Notes: a model not told the origin generated them from the sequence alone. A stretch of DNA of 64,000 nucleotides from Paeniroseomonas aquatica (GCF_030409335.1 NZ_JAUFPN010000153.1:169326-233325), one strand, 5' to 3'. Counted from the stretch's first letter, positions 28,009-39,495 are shown. A program made the numbers and translations.

Positions 28009-28719
28009 CTACCGCCCCTGCTGCTTCCGCCAAGCCGCCAGCAATTCGCGGTTGGCCGGATCGGTCATCGGATAGAGACCGCGGATGGTATGGCCGGCGG
28101 CGACGCGGCCTTGCACGAAATCTTCGACCACCGTCTGCTCGAAGGCCTCCGCCGCGACCTGGTCCGCCAAGTGGGCGGGGATGCAGACCACGCCCTCGCC
28201 GTCGCCCACCATGATGTCGCCGGGATAGACCGGGACCTCGCCGCAGGCGATCGGCACGTTCAGATCCACCGCATGGTGGCGGATGAGGTTGGTCGGGGCG
28301 CTCGGCGCGGCGTGGTAGATGGGCCAGGGCATCTCCGCCAGTTCGGGCGTGTCGCGGAAGCCGCCGTCGGTGACGGCGCCGGCGGCGCCGCGGGCCATCA
28401 GCCGGGTCAGCAGGATGCCCCCGGCGCTCGCGGCCTTGGGGTCGCCGCGGCTGTCGACCACGAAAACCGCGCCTTCCGGGCAGGCCTCGACGCCGACGCG
28501 CTGCGGGTGGGCGGGATCGAGGAAGGCGTCGAGCGTGTCGAGGTCCTCCCGCGCCGGGATGTAGCGCAGCGTATAGGCGGGGCCGACCAGGCGCGGCGCC
28601 CGCGGGTTGATCAGCCGCGGCCCCTGCAGGAAGAGGTTGCGGAAGCCGTGCTTGAACAACACGGTGGTGAGGGTGGCGGTGCTGACCTCGGCCAGCTTGC
28701 GGCGGGTGTCGGAGTTCAT
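28009..28719 (-). CDS. RraA family protein (aldolase/decarboxylase-like)
   Basis: Product is 236 aa from ATG 28719. The RraA/HMG-aldolase fold signatures are clear: GGILLTRLMARGAAGAVTDG with FRD, and VYPGDIMVGDGEGVVCIPAHLADQV. Stand-alone members either bind RNase E or are 4-hydroxy-4-methyl-2-oxoglutarate aldolases/oxaloacetate decarboxylases. The catabolic neighbourhood favours an aldolase/decarboxylase role. ATG overlaps the stop of the preceding hydrolase (ATGA). Last gene of a minus-strand operon. Confidence 0.88.
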   Translation of the reverse strand: MNSDTRRKLAEVSTATLTTVLFKHGFRNLFLQGPRLINPRAPRLVGPAYTLRYIPAREDLDTLDAFLDPAHPQRVGVEACPEGAVFVVDSRGDPKAASAGGILLTRLMARGAAGAVTDGGFRDTPELAEMPWPIYHAAPSAPTNLIRHHAVDLNVPIACGEVPVYPGDIMVGDGEGVVCIPAHLADQVAAEAFEQTVVEDFVQGRVAAGHTIRGLYPMTDPANRELLAAWRKQQGR

Positions 28720-29462
28720 GGCGTTCCCTGGGCAGTGAGGTGGGGGGCGAGGAAGCCGGCCAGGCGGGCGCCGAAGCGGGCGTCGAATTCGGGGTCGCGG
28801 GCGCCGCCGTGGCCGCGGGGCTCGGCCGGGCGGTCGAGCAGCAGGGATTCGATGTGGCGGCGGGCCATGGCGCTGCGGAAGGCCCTGGCGCGGGCCTCCG
28901 GGTCCGGGTCGTAGGGGTCGTCGCGGAACAGCACCAGGGCGGCGCGGGCCAGGCAATCGGGCGCGGCGGCCTCCAGCGCGGCCTCGAATTCGGCCAGGGC
29001 CTGGGGCTTGCGGGCGTCACTCGTGCCGTGGGCGGCGGGCGCCAGCAGCAGCATGGCATCGGCGAGATGCGGGGTGCGGAGCGCGGTGAGGGCGATGAAG
29101 GCGCCGCGGGATTCGCCGATGACCGCCACCTGCCGGTAGCCCCCGGCGCGCAGCGCCGCGGTGCCGGCGGCCAGCGCCTCGGCGCCCTCGGCCAGCGGGT
29201 CGCGGGCGCCGATGCGGTCGAGCCGCCAGAGGTCCCACCCGTGATCCCCGGCGGCCAGGCGGGCGGCGAAGGGCGGCAGGCCCGGCGGCGGCCCCTCGGC
29301 GTAGTGGGCGTGGGCCCAGACCAGGGCGCCGCGGGCCTCGGCCGGGCCGCGCTGCGGACCTTCCGGGGCCTGGCGCAGCGCCCGCCCCTCCGCGGCCGGC
29401 GCGGCGGCCGGCGGCAGGGCGCACAGCGCCAGCAGGCTGCGGCGGGGCAGGGCTCGGATCAT
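28716..29462 (-). CDS. alpha/beta hydrolase with predicted signal peptide
   Basis: Product is 248 aa. An N-terminal signal (RRSLLALCALPPAAAPAAEG), possibly Tat given the double Arg, is followed by an alpha/beta-hydrolase core with HAHYAEGPPPG (oxyanion loop region), the nucleophile elbow GESRG (about residue 116) and a candidate acid Asp near FRDDPYDPD. It acts on an ester or amide in the periplasm; the substrate is unknown. It sits 32 bp after the isochorismatase-like gene and overlaps the RraA-like gene. Confidence 0.7.
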   Translation of the reverse strand: MIRALPRRSLLALCALPPAAAPAAEGRALRQAPEGPQRGPAEARGALVWAHAHYAEGPPPGLPPFAARLAAGDHGWDLWRLDRIGARDPLAEGAEALAAGTAALRAGGYRQVAVIGESRGAFIALTALRTPHLADAMLLLAPAAHGTSDARKPQALAEFEAALEAAAPDCLARAALVLFRDDPYDPDPEARARAFRSAMARRHIESLLLDRPAEPRGHGGARDPEFDARFGARLAGFLAPHLTAQGTP

Positions 29463-29494
29463 GCCGCCAGCCTATACCCGGGCGGCGCCGCGGG

Positions 29495-30127
29495 TCAGGC
29501 CCCGCCGCGGCCCAGCCAGGCCGCTTCCAGCGCCGCCCGGTCCAGCAGGTCGGCGTATTTCTGGCCGATGTCGAAGAGGCTGGCCTCATGCGGCCCGAGC
29601 GCGCGGTCGCCGACGCAATCGGTGACGCAGAGGGTGCGGAAGTTGGACTGCAGCGCATCCACCACCGTCGCCCGCACGCAGCCCGAGGTGGTGCAGCCGG
29701 CGACCGCCACCGTGTCCACACGCCGCATCGCCAGCCAGCCGGCCAGGGCGGTGCCGAAGAAGGCGGAGGCGCCCTGCTTGCGCACCACCAGCTCGCCCGG
29801 CCGCGGCGCCAGTTCGGGGACGATCTGCGACAGCGGGCTGGCCTCGGTCAGCCGCAGCAGGGCCGGGACCTTGCGGCTGAAGACGCCGCCATCGGCGCCG
29901 TCCTCGGCATAGACCACGCGGGTATGCGCGACCGGCCAGCCCTGCGCCCGGGCGAAGTCCAGCAGCCGCACCGTCTCTGCGATCGCCGCGCCGATGTTGC
30001 CGCCGCCGAACTGGTCCGCCATGGTGAAGCCGACCACGAAATCGACGATGACCAGCGCCGGCGCCAGGCCGATGCCGCTGCTCCCGCCGAAGCCCTGCTG
30101 CCGGTAGATGTCGTCCGCCCCGGTCAT
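29495..30127 (-). CDS. isochorismatase/cysteine hydrolase family protein
   Basis: Product is 210 aa. The catalytic triad of the family is visible: Asp in ALVIVDFVVGFT (about residue 29), Lys in VVRKQGASAFFGT (about 120) and Cys in AGCTTSGCVRAT (about 150). Close relatives hydrolyse N-carbamoylsarcosine or maleamate. With the FAD monooxygenase upstream, an amide-cleaving step after ring opening is plausible but not shown. Its ATG overlaps the monooxygenase stop (ATGA). Confidence 0.9.
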   Translation of the reverse strand: MTGADDIYRQQGFGGSSGIGLAPALVIVDFVVGFTMADQFGGGNIGAAIAETVRLLDFARAQGWPVAHTRVVYAEDGADGGVFSRKVPALLRLTEASPLSQIVPELAPRPGELVVRKQGASAFFGTALAGWLAMRRVDTVAVAGCTTSGCVRATVVDALQSNFRTLCVTDCVGDRALGPHEASLFDIGQKYADLLDRAALEAAWLGRGGA

Positions 30128-31314
30128 GCCACCGCCTCCAGCTCGTGCAGCGACCGGATCATCGAGGCCTGCAGCAGATGCGCCCGGTGCCTCGCCGGGT
30201 CCTGCTCCGTCGCCCGCAGCCCGGCATGGTAGGCCGCCCGGGCCGCGGGGTCGCGCCGGTTCCGCCGCCGCCGCAGCACCCCGTCCTGCACCAGCCCGAG
30301 CGCCGCCTGCCGCCGCTGCCGCTCGTAGCGGCCGAGCGTCGCCACCGGCTCGCCGCGGCAGACCGCGGCCAGCCTGGCGGCGAGGTTGATCGCGTCGTGC
30401 AGCCCGCCGTTCATGCCCATGCCGCCGAGCGGGTGGCTCACATGCGCCGCATCGCCGGCCAGCAGCACGCGGCCGGCGACGTAGCGCTCGGCCACCCGCT
30501 CATGCACCCGGTAGGCGGTGCGGTGGCGCAGCTCATAGGCGGTGCCGGTCGGCAGCACCTCCTGCAGCCGCGCCTGCAGCCGGCTCTCGGACATCATGCG
30601 CTCCCCCGGCTCGGCCGGGTCGGGCGGCAGGAGCAGCTGCCACAGCAGGCGGGTCCGCAGCAGCACGAACCAGTCCTCGGGGTCCGAGACATGGGCGATG
30701 TCGGCCAGGCCGGGGATCGCCTCCTGGAAGGCGAAGGGGGTCGAGAGCGCCAGATAGACCTCCGGGGCGGCCATCCCGGCGAAGCCGATCCCGGCCGCCT
30801 GGCGCACCGCGCTGCGGGCGCCGTCGGCGCCGATCAGGAAGGCGCCGGCCAGTTCCTCGGTGCTGCCGTCGGCCCGGGCGACGGTCAGGACGACGCCATC
30901 GGCATCCTGCCGCACCCCGGTCGCCCGCGCGTCGTAGACGAACTCGACCTCGCCCCGCGCCGCCAGCCGGTCGCGCAGCAGCCGGGTCAGCCGCCACTGC
31001 TCGCACTGCAGCCGGTAGGGATGCCGGGTCTCGTCCCGCAGCCGCCCGAGGTCGAAGGTGGCGACCGGCCCGGCGGCGCGGTCGCGGACCTGCCAGGTCG
31101 GGCAGACCCGGCCCACCGCCAGCAGCGCCGGCACCACGCCGAAGCGCTCCAGCATGTCGAGCGTCGGCGGGTGGAAGGTCGAGGCCCGCAGGTCGTCCGG
31201 CAATTCCCGCTCGGCCTCCACGATGGTGACCCGGATGCCGTCCTCCGCCAGCGCCGCGGCGGCGACCAGGCCGACCGGCCCCGCCCCCGCGATGAGGATG
31301 CGCTGCGCCTTCAT
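30124..31314 (-). CDS. FAD-dependent monooxygenase (aromatic hydroxylase type)
   Basis: Product is 396 aa from ATG 31314 (MKAQRILIAGAGPVGL). Group A flavoprotein monooxygenase signatures are present: the GAGPVGL dinucleotide motif at residues 10-16, the LIGADGARSAVR DG motif (about 168) and VLLAGDAAHVSHPLGGMGMN (about 285). Such enzymes hydroxylate phenolic or heteroaromatic rings with NAD(P)H and O2. Translationally coupled at both ends (4-base overlaps) to a small membrane protein upstream and an isochorismatase-like hydrolase downstream. Confidence 0.92.
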   Translation of the reverse strand: MKAQRILIAGAGPVGLVAAAALAEDGIRVTIVEAERELPDDLRASTFHPPTLDMLERFGVVPALLAVGRVCPTWQVRDRAAGPVATFDLGRLRDETRHPYRLQCEQWRLTRLLRDRLAARGEVEFVYDARATGVRQDADGVVLTVARADGSTEELAGAFLIGADGARSAVRQAAGIGFAGMAAPEVYLALSTPFAFQEAIPGLADIAHVSDPEDWFVLLRTRLLWQLLLPPDPAEPGERMMSESRLQARLQEVLPTGTAYELRHRTAYRVHERVAERYVAGRVLLAGDAAHVSHPLGGMGMNGGLHDAINLAARLAAVCRGEPVATLGRYERQRRQAALGLVQDGVLRRRRNRRDPAARAAYHAGLRATEQDPARHRAHLLQASMIRSLHELEAVA

Positions 31315-31670
31315 GAGCCTGTCCTTGTGCTGTCGTTGATCCAGGCCCAGGCGCCCAGCGCCAGGCCCAGCATGCCCCAGGTGGCGTTGTAATTCGCCAC
31401 CGCCACGGCACCGAGGGCCACCGCGGCCACCCGGGCGGCGAAGGGCGCGCCGTAGAGCGACCAGGCGCCCAGTCCGAGGGCGGCGCAACCCCAGAGCTGC
31501 CAGTGCTGCAGCCAGAGCAGCGCCTCCCGCGGCAGGCAGGCCGGCCGCGGCATCGCCGCCGCGCAGGCGGCCGCCCAGTCCCGCGGTTCCACATAGGCGG
31601 CGCGGTAGGCCAGCAGCCCGGCCAGCGCCACCACCACCGCCAGCAGGCCCAGGGCGTCACGTTTCGTCAT
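31311..31670 (-). CDS. small hypothetical membrane protein at head of catabolic operon
   Basis: Product is 119 aa with about four hydrophobic segments and a conserved-looking extracytoplasmic stretch with two Cys (WAAACAAAMPRPACLPRE). No family recognised. ATG 31670 is the plausible start; the stop overlaps the monooxygenase start (ATGA), indicating co-translation. It could be an accessory or uptake component. Confidence 0.65.
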   Translation of the reverse strand: MTKRDALGLLAVVVALAGLLAYRAAYVEPRDWAAACAAAMPRPACLPREALLWLQHWQLWGCAALGLGAWSLYGAPFAARVAAVALGAVAVANYNATWGMLGLALGAWAWINDSTRTGS

Positions 31671-31727
31671 GGGGCGATGGGATGCCACGCCTTGATGGCG
31701 GCGCCGCGGCGGGCATCTGTTCAAGCC

Positions 31728-32558
31728 ATGATCAAATCACTCCTCCGCTCCATTCCCGGCCCCTGGTCGTCCCAGGCGCCGCGCATCGCCGTGGTCCGGC
31801 TGCAGGGCAGCATCAGCGCCCGCCCCGGCTTCGCCGGCGGCATCAGCCTCGCCGGCGTGGCGCCGGTGCTGGACCGGGCCTTCGGGTTGAAGCGGGTCGC
31901 CGCGGTCTTCCTGGTGATCAATTCCCCCGGCGGCTCGCCGGTGCAGTCCAGCCTCATCGCCCGGCACATCCGCCGGCTGGCCGAGGAGAAGCAGGTCCCG
32001 GTCGTCGCCTGCGTCGAGGATGCCGCGGCCTCGGGCGGCTACTGGATCGCCTGCGCGGCGGACGAGATCGTGGCCGACCCCGCCTCCATCCTGGGCTCGA
32101 TCGGCGTGGTCGCCGCCGGCTTCGGCTTCGAGGGTGCCCTGCAGCGGCTCGGCGTCGAGCGCCGGATGCATACCGCCGGCAGCGAGAAGAACTTCCTCGA
32201 CCCCTTCCGGCCGGAGGTGCCCGAGGATGTCGCCCGGCTCGAGGTGCTGCTCGAGGACCTGCACGGGGAATTCCGCACCTGGGTGCTGTCCCGCCGGGCG
32301 GAGAAGCTGAAGGCGGCGCCCGAGGCGCTGTTCACCGGCCGCTTCTGGCCCGGCCGCAAGGCGGTGGAACTGGGGCTGGCGGACCGCCTGGGCGATGCGG
32401 CGGGGGAGGCGAAGCGCCGCTTCGGCGACAAGGCGAAGCTGATCCCCGTCGGCGGCCGCAGGCCGGGGCTGCTGCGGCGGCTGTTGCCGGGCCTCGAGGC
32501 CGAGGCGGTGATCGGGGCGCTGGAGGAGCGTGCGGCCTGGGGGCGGCTGGGGCTCTGA
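31728..32558 (+). CDS. S49 family peptidase (SppA/SohB-like)
   Basis: Product is 276 aa. One ClpP-like protease domain: AVFLVINSPGGSPVQSSLIA, the nucleophile Ser in AASGGYWIACAADEIVAD (about residue 103) and the general base Lys in SEKNFLDPF (about 145). These short SppA-like enzymes degrade signal peptides or membrane proteins. The N-terminus (MIKSLLRSIPG) has no clear membrane anchor. Divergent from the catabolic operon with about 57 bp between. Confidence 0.92.
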   Translation: MIKSLLRSIPGPWSSQAPRIAVVRLQGSISARPGFAGGISLAGVAPVLDRAFGLKRVAAVFLVINSPGGSPVQSSLIARHIRRLAEEKQVPVVACVEDAAASGGYWIACAADEIVADPASILGSIGVVAAGFGFEGALQRLGVERRMHTAGSEKNFLDPFRPEVPEDVARLEVLLEDLHGEFRTWVLSRRAEKLKAAPEALFTGRFWPGRKAVELGLADRLGDAAGEAKRRFGDKAKLIPVGGRRPGLLRRLLPGLEAEAVIGALEERAAWGRLGL

Positions 32559-32583
32559 CGTCGCATGGGCCAATTGGACAGCG

Positions 32584-32605
32584 CATTCTAAAACGGTCAT
32601 TCTAA
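32584..32605 (+). promoter_or_regulatory. direct repeat CATTCTAA x2 before the TetR gene
   Basis: CATTCTAA at 32584-32591 and 32598-32605, a 14-base period, ending five bases before the ATG of the TetR-type gene. It is the only AT-rich patch nearby and could include the -10 region and an operator for autoregulation. Confidence 0.3.
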
Positions 32606-32610
32606 TTGGT

Positions 32611-33282
32611 ATGGTCAGGACGGCGCGTTACTCCGAGGAGGATTTCATCGAGGCCACGATGGCGCTGGTCGGCGAGGGCGGCCCCGCGGCCGCCACGATG
32701 CAGGCCATCGCCCGGCGGGTGGGGGCGCCCACAGGCTCGATCTACCATCGCTTCGAATCGCGCGCGGCGGTCCTCGGCGCGGCCTGGAATGCGGCCTATG
32801 GCTCCTTCACCAGGGCGCTGGCGCCCTTGCTGCATGAAGGCCGTCCGCGGGATGCGGCGCTCGCCATCCTGCCCTGGTCGCGGGAGAACGGGCACCGCGC
32901 CCGCTTCCTGCTCCTGCACGAGCCGGTCACCCTGTTCGAGGATACCCCGCCGCCGGCGCCGCAGCGGCTGGAGCTCGAGCGGCTGGAGGAGGCCTTCGAC
33001 GGCGCCTTCCGGGCCTGCCTCGCCGTCCGAAGGGGGGACACCCAAGGGGCGGATGCCCTTTGCGAGGAGGAACTGGCCCGCGCCAAATTCCTGATCTTCG
33101 ACGCGCCGATCGCGATCCTTCGTCCCCACCTGATGCGGGGCGGCACGCTGCCGCCTTTCGTCGAGCGGATGATCGCCGAGCTGCATGCCGGAATGCCCGT
33201 CGCCGCCACGCAGGCCAGGGGCCCGCGGCCCGCGGCTTCGCATGAAGGCGGGCCTGCCGGCATCCCTTCCCACGCCGCCTGA
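32611..33282 (+). CDS. TetR/AcrR family transcriptional regulator
   Basis: Product is 223 aa. An N-terminal TetR helix-turn-helix (YSEEDFIEATMALVGEGGPAAAT, then MQAIARRVGAPTGSIYHRFESRAAVLGAAW) precedes a ligand-binding helical domain and a Pro/Ala-rich tail. ATG 32611 gives the usual short lead before the HTH. It ends 7 bases before a methionine aminopeptidase gene, so the two probably share a transcript. The regulated genes are not evident. Confidence 0.92.
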   Translation: MVRTARYSEEDFIEATMALVGEGGPAAATMQAIARRVGAPTGSIYHRFESRAAVLGAAWNAAYGSFTRALAPLLHEGRPRDAALAILPWSRENGHRARFLLLHEPVTLFEDTPPPAPQRLELERLEEAFDGAFRACLAVRRGDTQGADALCEEELARAKFLIFDAPIAILRPHLMRGGTLPPFVERMIAELHAGMPVAATQARGPRPAASHEGGPAGIPSHAA

Positions 33283-33289
33283 ACTGCCG

Positions 33290-34096
33290 ATGGACGAACC
33301 TGTCATGCGCCGAAGCATCAAGCTGCATTCCCCCGAGGATTTCGCCGGGATGCGGGCGGCCGGGCGGCTCGTGGCGGCTACCCTCGACATGATCACCCCG
33401 CATGTGCTGGAGGGCATCACCACCGCCGGGCTCGACCGGCTCTGCCATGAATTCGTGCTGGACCACGGGGCCACGCCGGCCTCGCTGGGCTACCGCGGCT
33501 ATGCGCATGCGACCTGCATCTCGCTCAACCACGTCGTCTGCCATGGCATCCCCGGCGAGCGGCGGCTGGCGGAGGGCGACATCCTCAACATCGACCTGGC
33601 GGTGATCCTCGACGGCTGGCATGGCGACAGCAGCCGGATGTACGGGGTCGGCAAGGTCGGCACCCGCGCGCTGCGCCTGATGGAGGTGACCCATGCCGCC
33701 ATGATGCGCGGCATCGCGGCGATCCGCCCCGGCGCGACGGTGGGGGACATCGGCTTCGCCATCCAGCGGCATGCGGAGGCGGAGCGCTTCAGCATCGTCC
33801 GCGACTTCTGCGGCCATGGCCTCGGGCGCGTCTATCACGACGCGCCGGATGTGCTGAACTACGGCCGCCGCGGCGATGGACCGGCGCTGCGGCCCGGGAT
33901 GTTCCTGACGGTCGAGCCGATGGTGAATGCGGGACGGCCGGAGGTGAAGGTACTGGGCGACGGCTGGACCGCGGTGACCCGCGACCGGAGCCTCTCCGCG
34001 CAATTCGAGCATAGCGTCGGGGTGACCGAGACGGGCTACGAGATCTTCACCCTCTCGCCCGCGGGGCTGGCCCGGCCGCCTCCGGCCGTGGCCTGA
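33290..34096 (+). CDS. map: type I methionyl aminopeptidase
   Basis: Product is 268 aa. It removes N-terminal Met from nascent proteins. The dimetal ligands are visible: His in the substrate pocket (NHVVCHGIPGE), Asp in NIDLAVILDGWHGDSSR (two Asp), His in FCGHGLGRVYHDAP, Glu in LTVEPMVN and Glu in QFEHSVGVTE. Length is normal for type I. ATG 33290 is 7 bases after the TetR stop. Pairing with a TetR regulator suggests it may be a secondary, regulated copy. Confidence 0.95.
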   Translation: MDEPVMRRSIKLHSPEDFAGMRAAGRLVAATLDMITPHVLEGITTAGLDRLCHEFVLDHGATPASLGYRGYAHATCISLNHVVCHGIPGERRLAEGDILNIDLAVILDGWHGDSSRMYGVGKVGTRALRLMEVTHAAMMRGIAAIRPGATVGDIGFAIQRHAEAERFSIVRDFCGHGLGRVYHDAPDVLNYGRRGDGPALRPGMFLTVEPMVNAGRPEVKVLGDGWTAVTRDRSLSAQFEHSVGVTETGYEIFTLSPAGLARPPPAVA

Positions 34097-34147
34097 TCGC
34101 CGCGGCGGGCCAGCGTCCCCTGCCGCGGAGAAAGACAAGGAGCGGTT

Positions 34148-34174
34148 CGGGGAGGGACTGCCTTTCCCTCCCCG
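34148..34174. terminator. hairpin between map and ppdK
   Basis: A 10-bp perfect stem CGGGGAGGGA/TCCCTCCCCG with loop CTGCCTT, lying between the convergent stops of map and ppdK. On the minus strand it is followed by a T/C-rich stretch (CTTGTCTTTCTC) about ten bases later. It probably terminates ppdK and may act in both directions. Confidence 0.6.
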
Positions 34175-34181
34175 GCCCGCC

Positions 34182-36854
<2,673 letters not shown>

Positions 36855-36936
36855 GGTGACGTCCTTCTTGCAGATGGCATGGCATTTGACGTGTCATGCA
36901 GCGTCCGGGCGGGCACTGTGCCATGCCGGAAGCGAT

Positions 36937-39090
36937 TCAACCTTCGATTTTCGCGAAATCCGCCACCGCATCCATGGCGGTGCAGAGCCGACGCAACAAA
37001 CGCAGGCGGTTTACCCGAAGTTTCGGATCGGGGTCGTTCACGACCACGCTCTCGAAGAACGCATCGAGCGGAGCGCGCAGCCCGGCAAGGGATTCCATGG
37101 CCCGCAGCGGCTCCTCCGCCGCGAGCGACGCGGCCACCTCCGCCGCCCTGGCCCCGACCGCGGCGGCCAGCGCCTGCTCGGCCGGCAGGACCAGCAGGGC
37201 CGGGTCCACCGGGCCGTCGTGCGGGCCATCCCGGCGGGTCTCGATCCTGAGGATGTTGGCCGCCCGCTTGTAGGCGGCCAGCAGGTTGGCGCCATCGGGC
37301 GTCGCCAGCATGGTCCCCAGCGCCTCGCTGCGGGCCAGCAGCCGGGTCAGGTCGTCGTCCGGCGAGGCGCCGAAGACCGCGGTCACCAGGTCGTGCCGGG
37401 CACCCTCGGCGCGGAGCTGCACCCGCAGGCGGTCGGTCAGGAAGTCCAGCACCCCGGCGGCGAAGGCGGCGACCATCGGCGGGTGGTCCGAGTCGGCCGG
37501 CGGCTGCCAGCCGGCATTCAGCTTCTCGGCGGCGACCGCCATGCCGAATTCGGGGCTGGCGGTCGCGCCGGTCGCCTGGGCGAAGCCGAAGAAGGCCTCC
37601 CCGATCAGCCCGGCGAGGCCGAGCCGCAGCCCGCCCTCGCGGATCATGCGGATGACGCCGAGCGCGGCGCGGCGCAGCGCGTAAGGGTCGCCCGAGCCGG
37701 TCGGCTTCTCCCCCACCGCGAAGAAGCCGGCCAGCTGGTCCAGCTTGTCCGCCAGCGCCACCGCGACGGCCACCGGCTCGGACGGCACCGCATCCCCCGG
37801 GCCCATCGGCCGGTAATGCCCGCCGATCGCCTCGGCGACCCGCGGGTCCTCGCCGTCGGCCAGCGCGTAGTAGCGGCCCATGATGCCCTGGACTTCGGGG
37901 AATTCGCCGACCATGCCGGAGGCGAGGTCGGCCTTGGCCAGCAGCCCGGCCCGGGCCGCCAGCTTGATGTTGGCATCCACCTGGAGGGCGATCAGCCCGG
38001 CCAGCCGCTCCAGCCGCCGCACCCGCTCGCCCTGGGTGCCGAGCCTGGCGTGAAAGACCACGGCGTCGAGCTTCGGCAGGAAGCTCTCGAGGGTCTGCCT
38101 GCGGTCCTGGTCCCAGAAGAAGCGGGCATCGGCCAGGCGGGCGCGCAGCACCCGCTCGTTGCCGGCGACGATCGCCCGGCCGCCGTCCGCGGGGGTTATG
38201 TTGGCCACCAGGGCGAAGCGCGGGGCAGGGCGGCCATCGGCACGGCGGAGGGCGAAGTAGCGCTGATTCACCCGCATGGTGGTGCGCATGACCTCAGGCG
38301 GCAGGTCCATGAAGGCCTCGTCGATCCGGCCCAGCAGCGGCACCGGCCATTCGACCAGCCCGGCGACCTCGGCCAGCAGGCCGCGGTCGGGGACGACCTC
38401 CAGACCCTCGGCGGCGGCGAGGGCGGCGACGCCGTTGCCGATCAGCCGCTCCCGCTCGGCCGGGTCGGCGATGACGAAGCGCTGGCGCAGCCCGGCTTCG
38501 TAGTCAGCGAAGCCGGTCACCGCGAAGGGCGCGGTGCCGGCCAGGATGCGGTGGCCCTCGGTCAGGTCGGCGGCGGCCAGCCCGTGCACGGCATCGCCGC
38601 CATGGGCCAGGGGGAAGCGGACCGGCGCGCCGTCGAACAGGCAGAGCACCCGCTGCAGCGGCCGGACCCAGGCGAAGTCGCTGCTGCCCCAGCGCATGGA
38701 TTTCGGCCAGGGGAAGGTGCGCAGCACGGCCGGGACGGCCTGGGCCAGCAGCTCGGTCGCCAGCGTCACCTCGGCCGGCTTGGCCAGGACCCAGAACTGG
38801 CCTTCTTGCGTCAATTGGTCCTGGGTCGCGCCATGCTTGCGCAGGAAACCGTCCAGCGCCTGCGGCGGGGCGCCGATGCGGGGGCCGCGCTCCTCCTTGC
38901 CCGGGGTCTCGGCCCGCGCCGCCATCTCGCCGACCAGGGCGATGCGGCGGGGGCCCGACAGCGGCCGGGGGGCCGTGGGCATCAGGGCGCGCAGCTCGGT
39001 CTGCAGCAGGCGGGCGAAGTCCTCCGCCGCCCGGGCCTGCATGCGGGCGGGGATTTCCTCGGAGAAGAGCTCGATCAGCAATTCGGGCAT
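36937..39090 (-). CDS. glyS: glycine--tRNA ligase beta subunit
   Basis: Product is 717 aa. The beta chain of the bacterial alpha2-beta2 glycyl-tRNA synthetase: N-terminal MPELLIELFSEEIPARMQ and the HD-like/body and C-terminal anticodon-binding regions of normal length (FFESVVVNDPDPKLRVNRLRLL at the end). Its ATG lies only 3 bases after the stop of a vapC toxin gene and has no clear ribosome binding site of its own, so translation probably depends on the toxin gene being read. Confidence 0.97.
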   Translation of the reverse strand: MPELLIELFSEEIPARMQARAAEDFARLLQTELRALMPTAPRPLSGPRRIALVGEMAARAETPGKEERGPRIGAPPQALDGFLRKHGATQDQLTQEGQFWVLAKPAEVTLATELLAQAVPAVLRTFPWPKSMRWGSSDFAWVRPLQRVLCLFDGAPVRFPLAHGGDAVHGLAAADLTEGHRILAGTAPFAVTGFADYEAGLRQRFVIADPAERERLIGNGVAALAAAEGLEVVPDRGLLAEVAGLVEWPVPLLGRIDEAFMDLPPEVMRTTMRVNQRYFALRRADGRPAPRFALVANITPADGGRAIVAGNERVLRARLADARFFWDQDRRQTLESFLPKLDAVVFHARLGTQGERVRRLERLAGLIALQVDANIKLAARAGLLAKADLASGMVGEFPEVQGIMGRYYALADGEDPRVAEAIGGHYRPMGPGDAVPSEPVAVAVALADKLDQLAGFFAVGEKPTGSGDPYALRRAALGVIRMIREGGLRLGLAGLIGEAFFGFAQATGATASPEFGMAVAAEKLNAGWQPPADSDHPPMVAAFAAGVLDFLTDRLRVQLRAEGARHDLVTAVFGASPDDDLTRLLARSEALGTMLATPDGANLLAAYKRAANILRIETRRDGPHDGPVDPALLVLPAEQALAAAVGARAAEVAASLAAEEPLRAMESLAGLRAPLDAFFESVVVNDPDPKLRVNRLRLLRRLCTAMDAVADFAKIEG

Positions 39091-39093
39091 GGG

Positions 39094-39495
39094 TTACAGC
39101 GCGGCCTTCACATCGGTCTGGGCGAAGTCGGTGCCCTTGAACAGCAGGGGCTCGCCGCGCGATCGCGCCAGCGCATAGGCGAAGCAGTCGCCGAGGTTCA
39201 GCCCGGCGGGGTGGCGGCCCTTGCCATAGCGGCGCCAGCCCTCGGCCGCCAGGGCGGCGTGCTCGGCGGTGAAGGCTGCCACCTCGGTCCGGGCGCGGGC
39301 GAGCAGGGCTTCCATGTCCTCGCGCAGCGGCGCGCCGCCGCGGCCTTGGGCGACGATCCCGGCCTCGACCAGGGTCGCGGCCGAGATTGCCCGCCGCGGC
39401 GCCGCGGCGATGGCATCGGAGAAGCGCTGGGCATCGGCCTCCTGGAACAGGATGGCCATGATCGCCGAGGTGTCGAGGATGACCGCCGCCGTCAT
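39094..39495 (-). CDS. vapC: type II toxin VapC (PIN domain), inside the glyQ-glyS operon
   Basis: Product is 133 aa. A PIN domain with the acidic quartet visible: Asp in VILDTSAIMAIL (residue 8), Glu in AATLVEAGIV (about 44), Asp in LNLGDCFAYALA (about 102) and Asp in FKGTDFAQTDV (about 122). It should be an RNase controlled by the upstream VapB. It overlaps vapB by 4 bases and is 3 bases from glyS. Confidence 0.92.
   Translation of the reverse strand: MTAAVILDTSAIMAILFQEADAQRFSDAIAAAPRRAISAATLVEAGIVAQGRGGAPLREDMEALLARARTEVAAFTAEHAALAAEGWRRYGKGRHPAGLNLGDCFAYALARSRGEPLLFKGTDFAQTDVKAAL

Noticed and set aside
28009..31670. Assignment of the catabolic operon as a nic (nicotinate) cluster.
   Set aside because: The ring-opening dioxygenase and maleate isomerase are missing and the alpha/beta hydrolase has a signal peptide, unlike cytoplasmic N-formylmaleamate deformylase.
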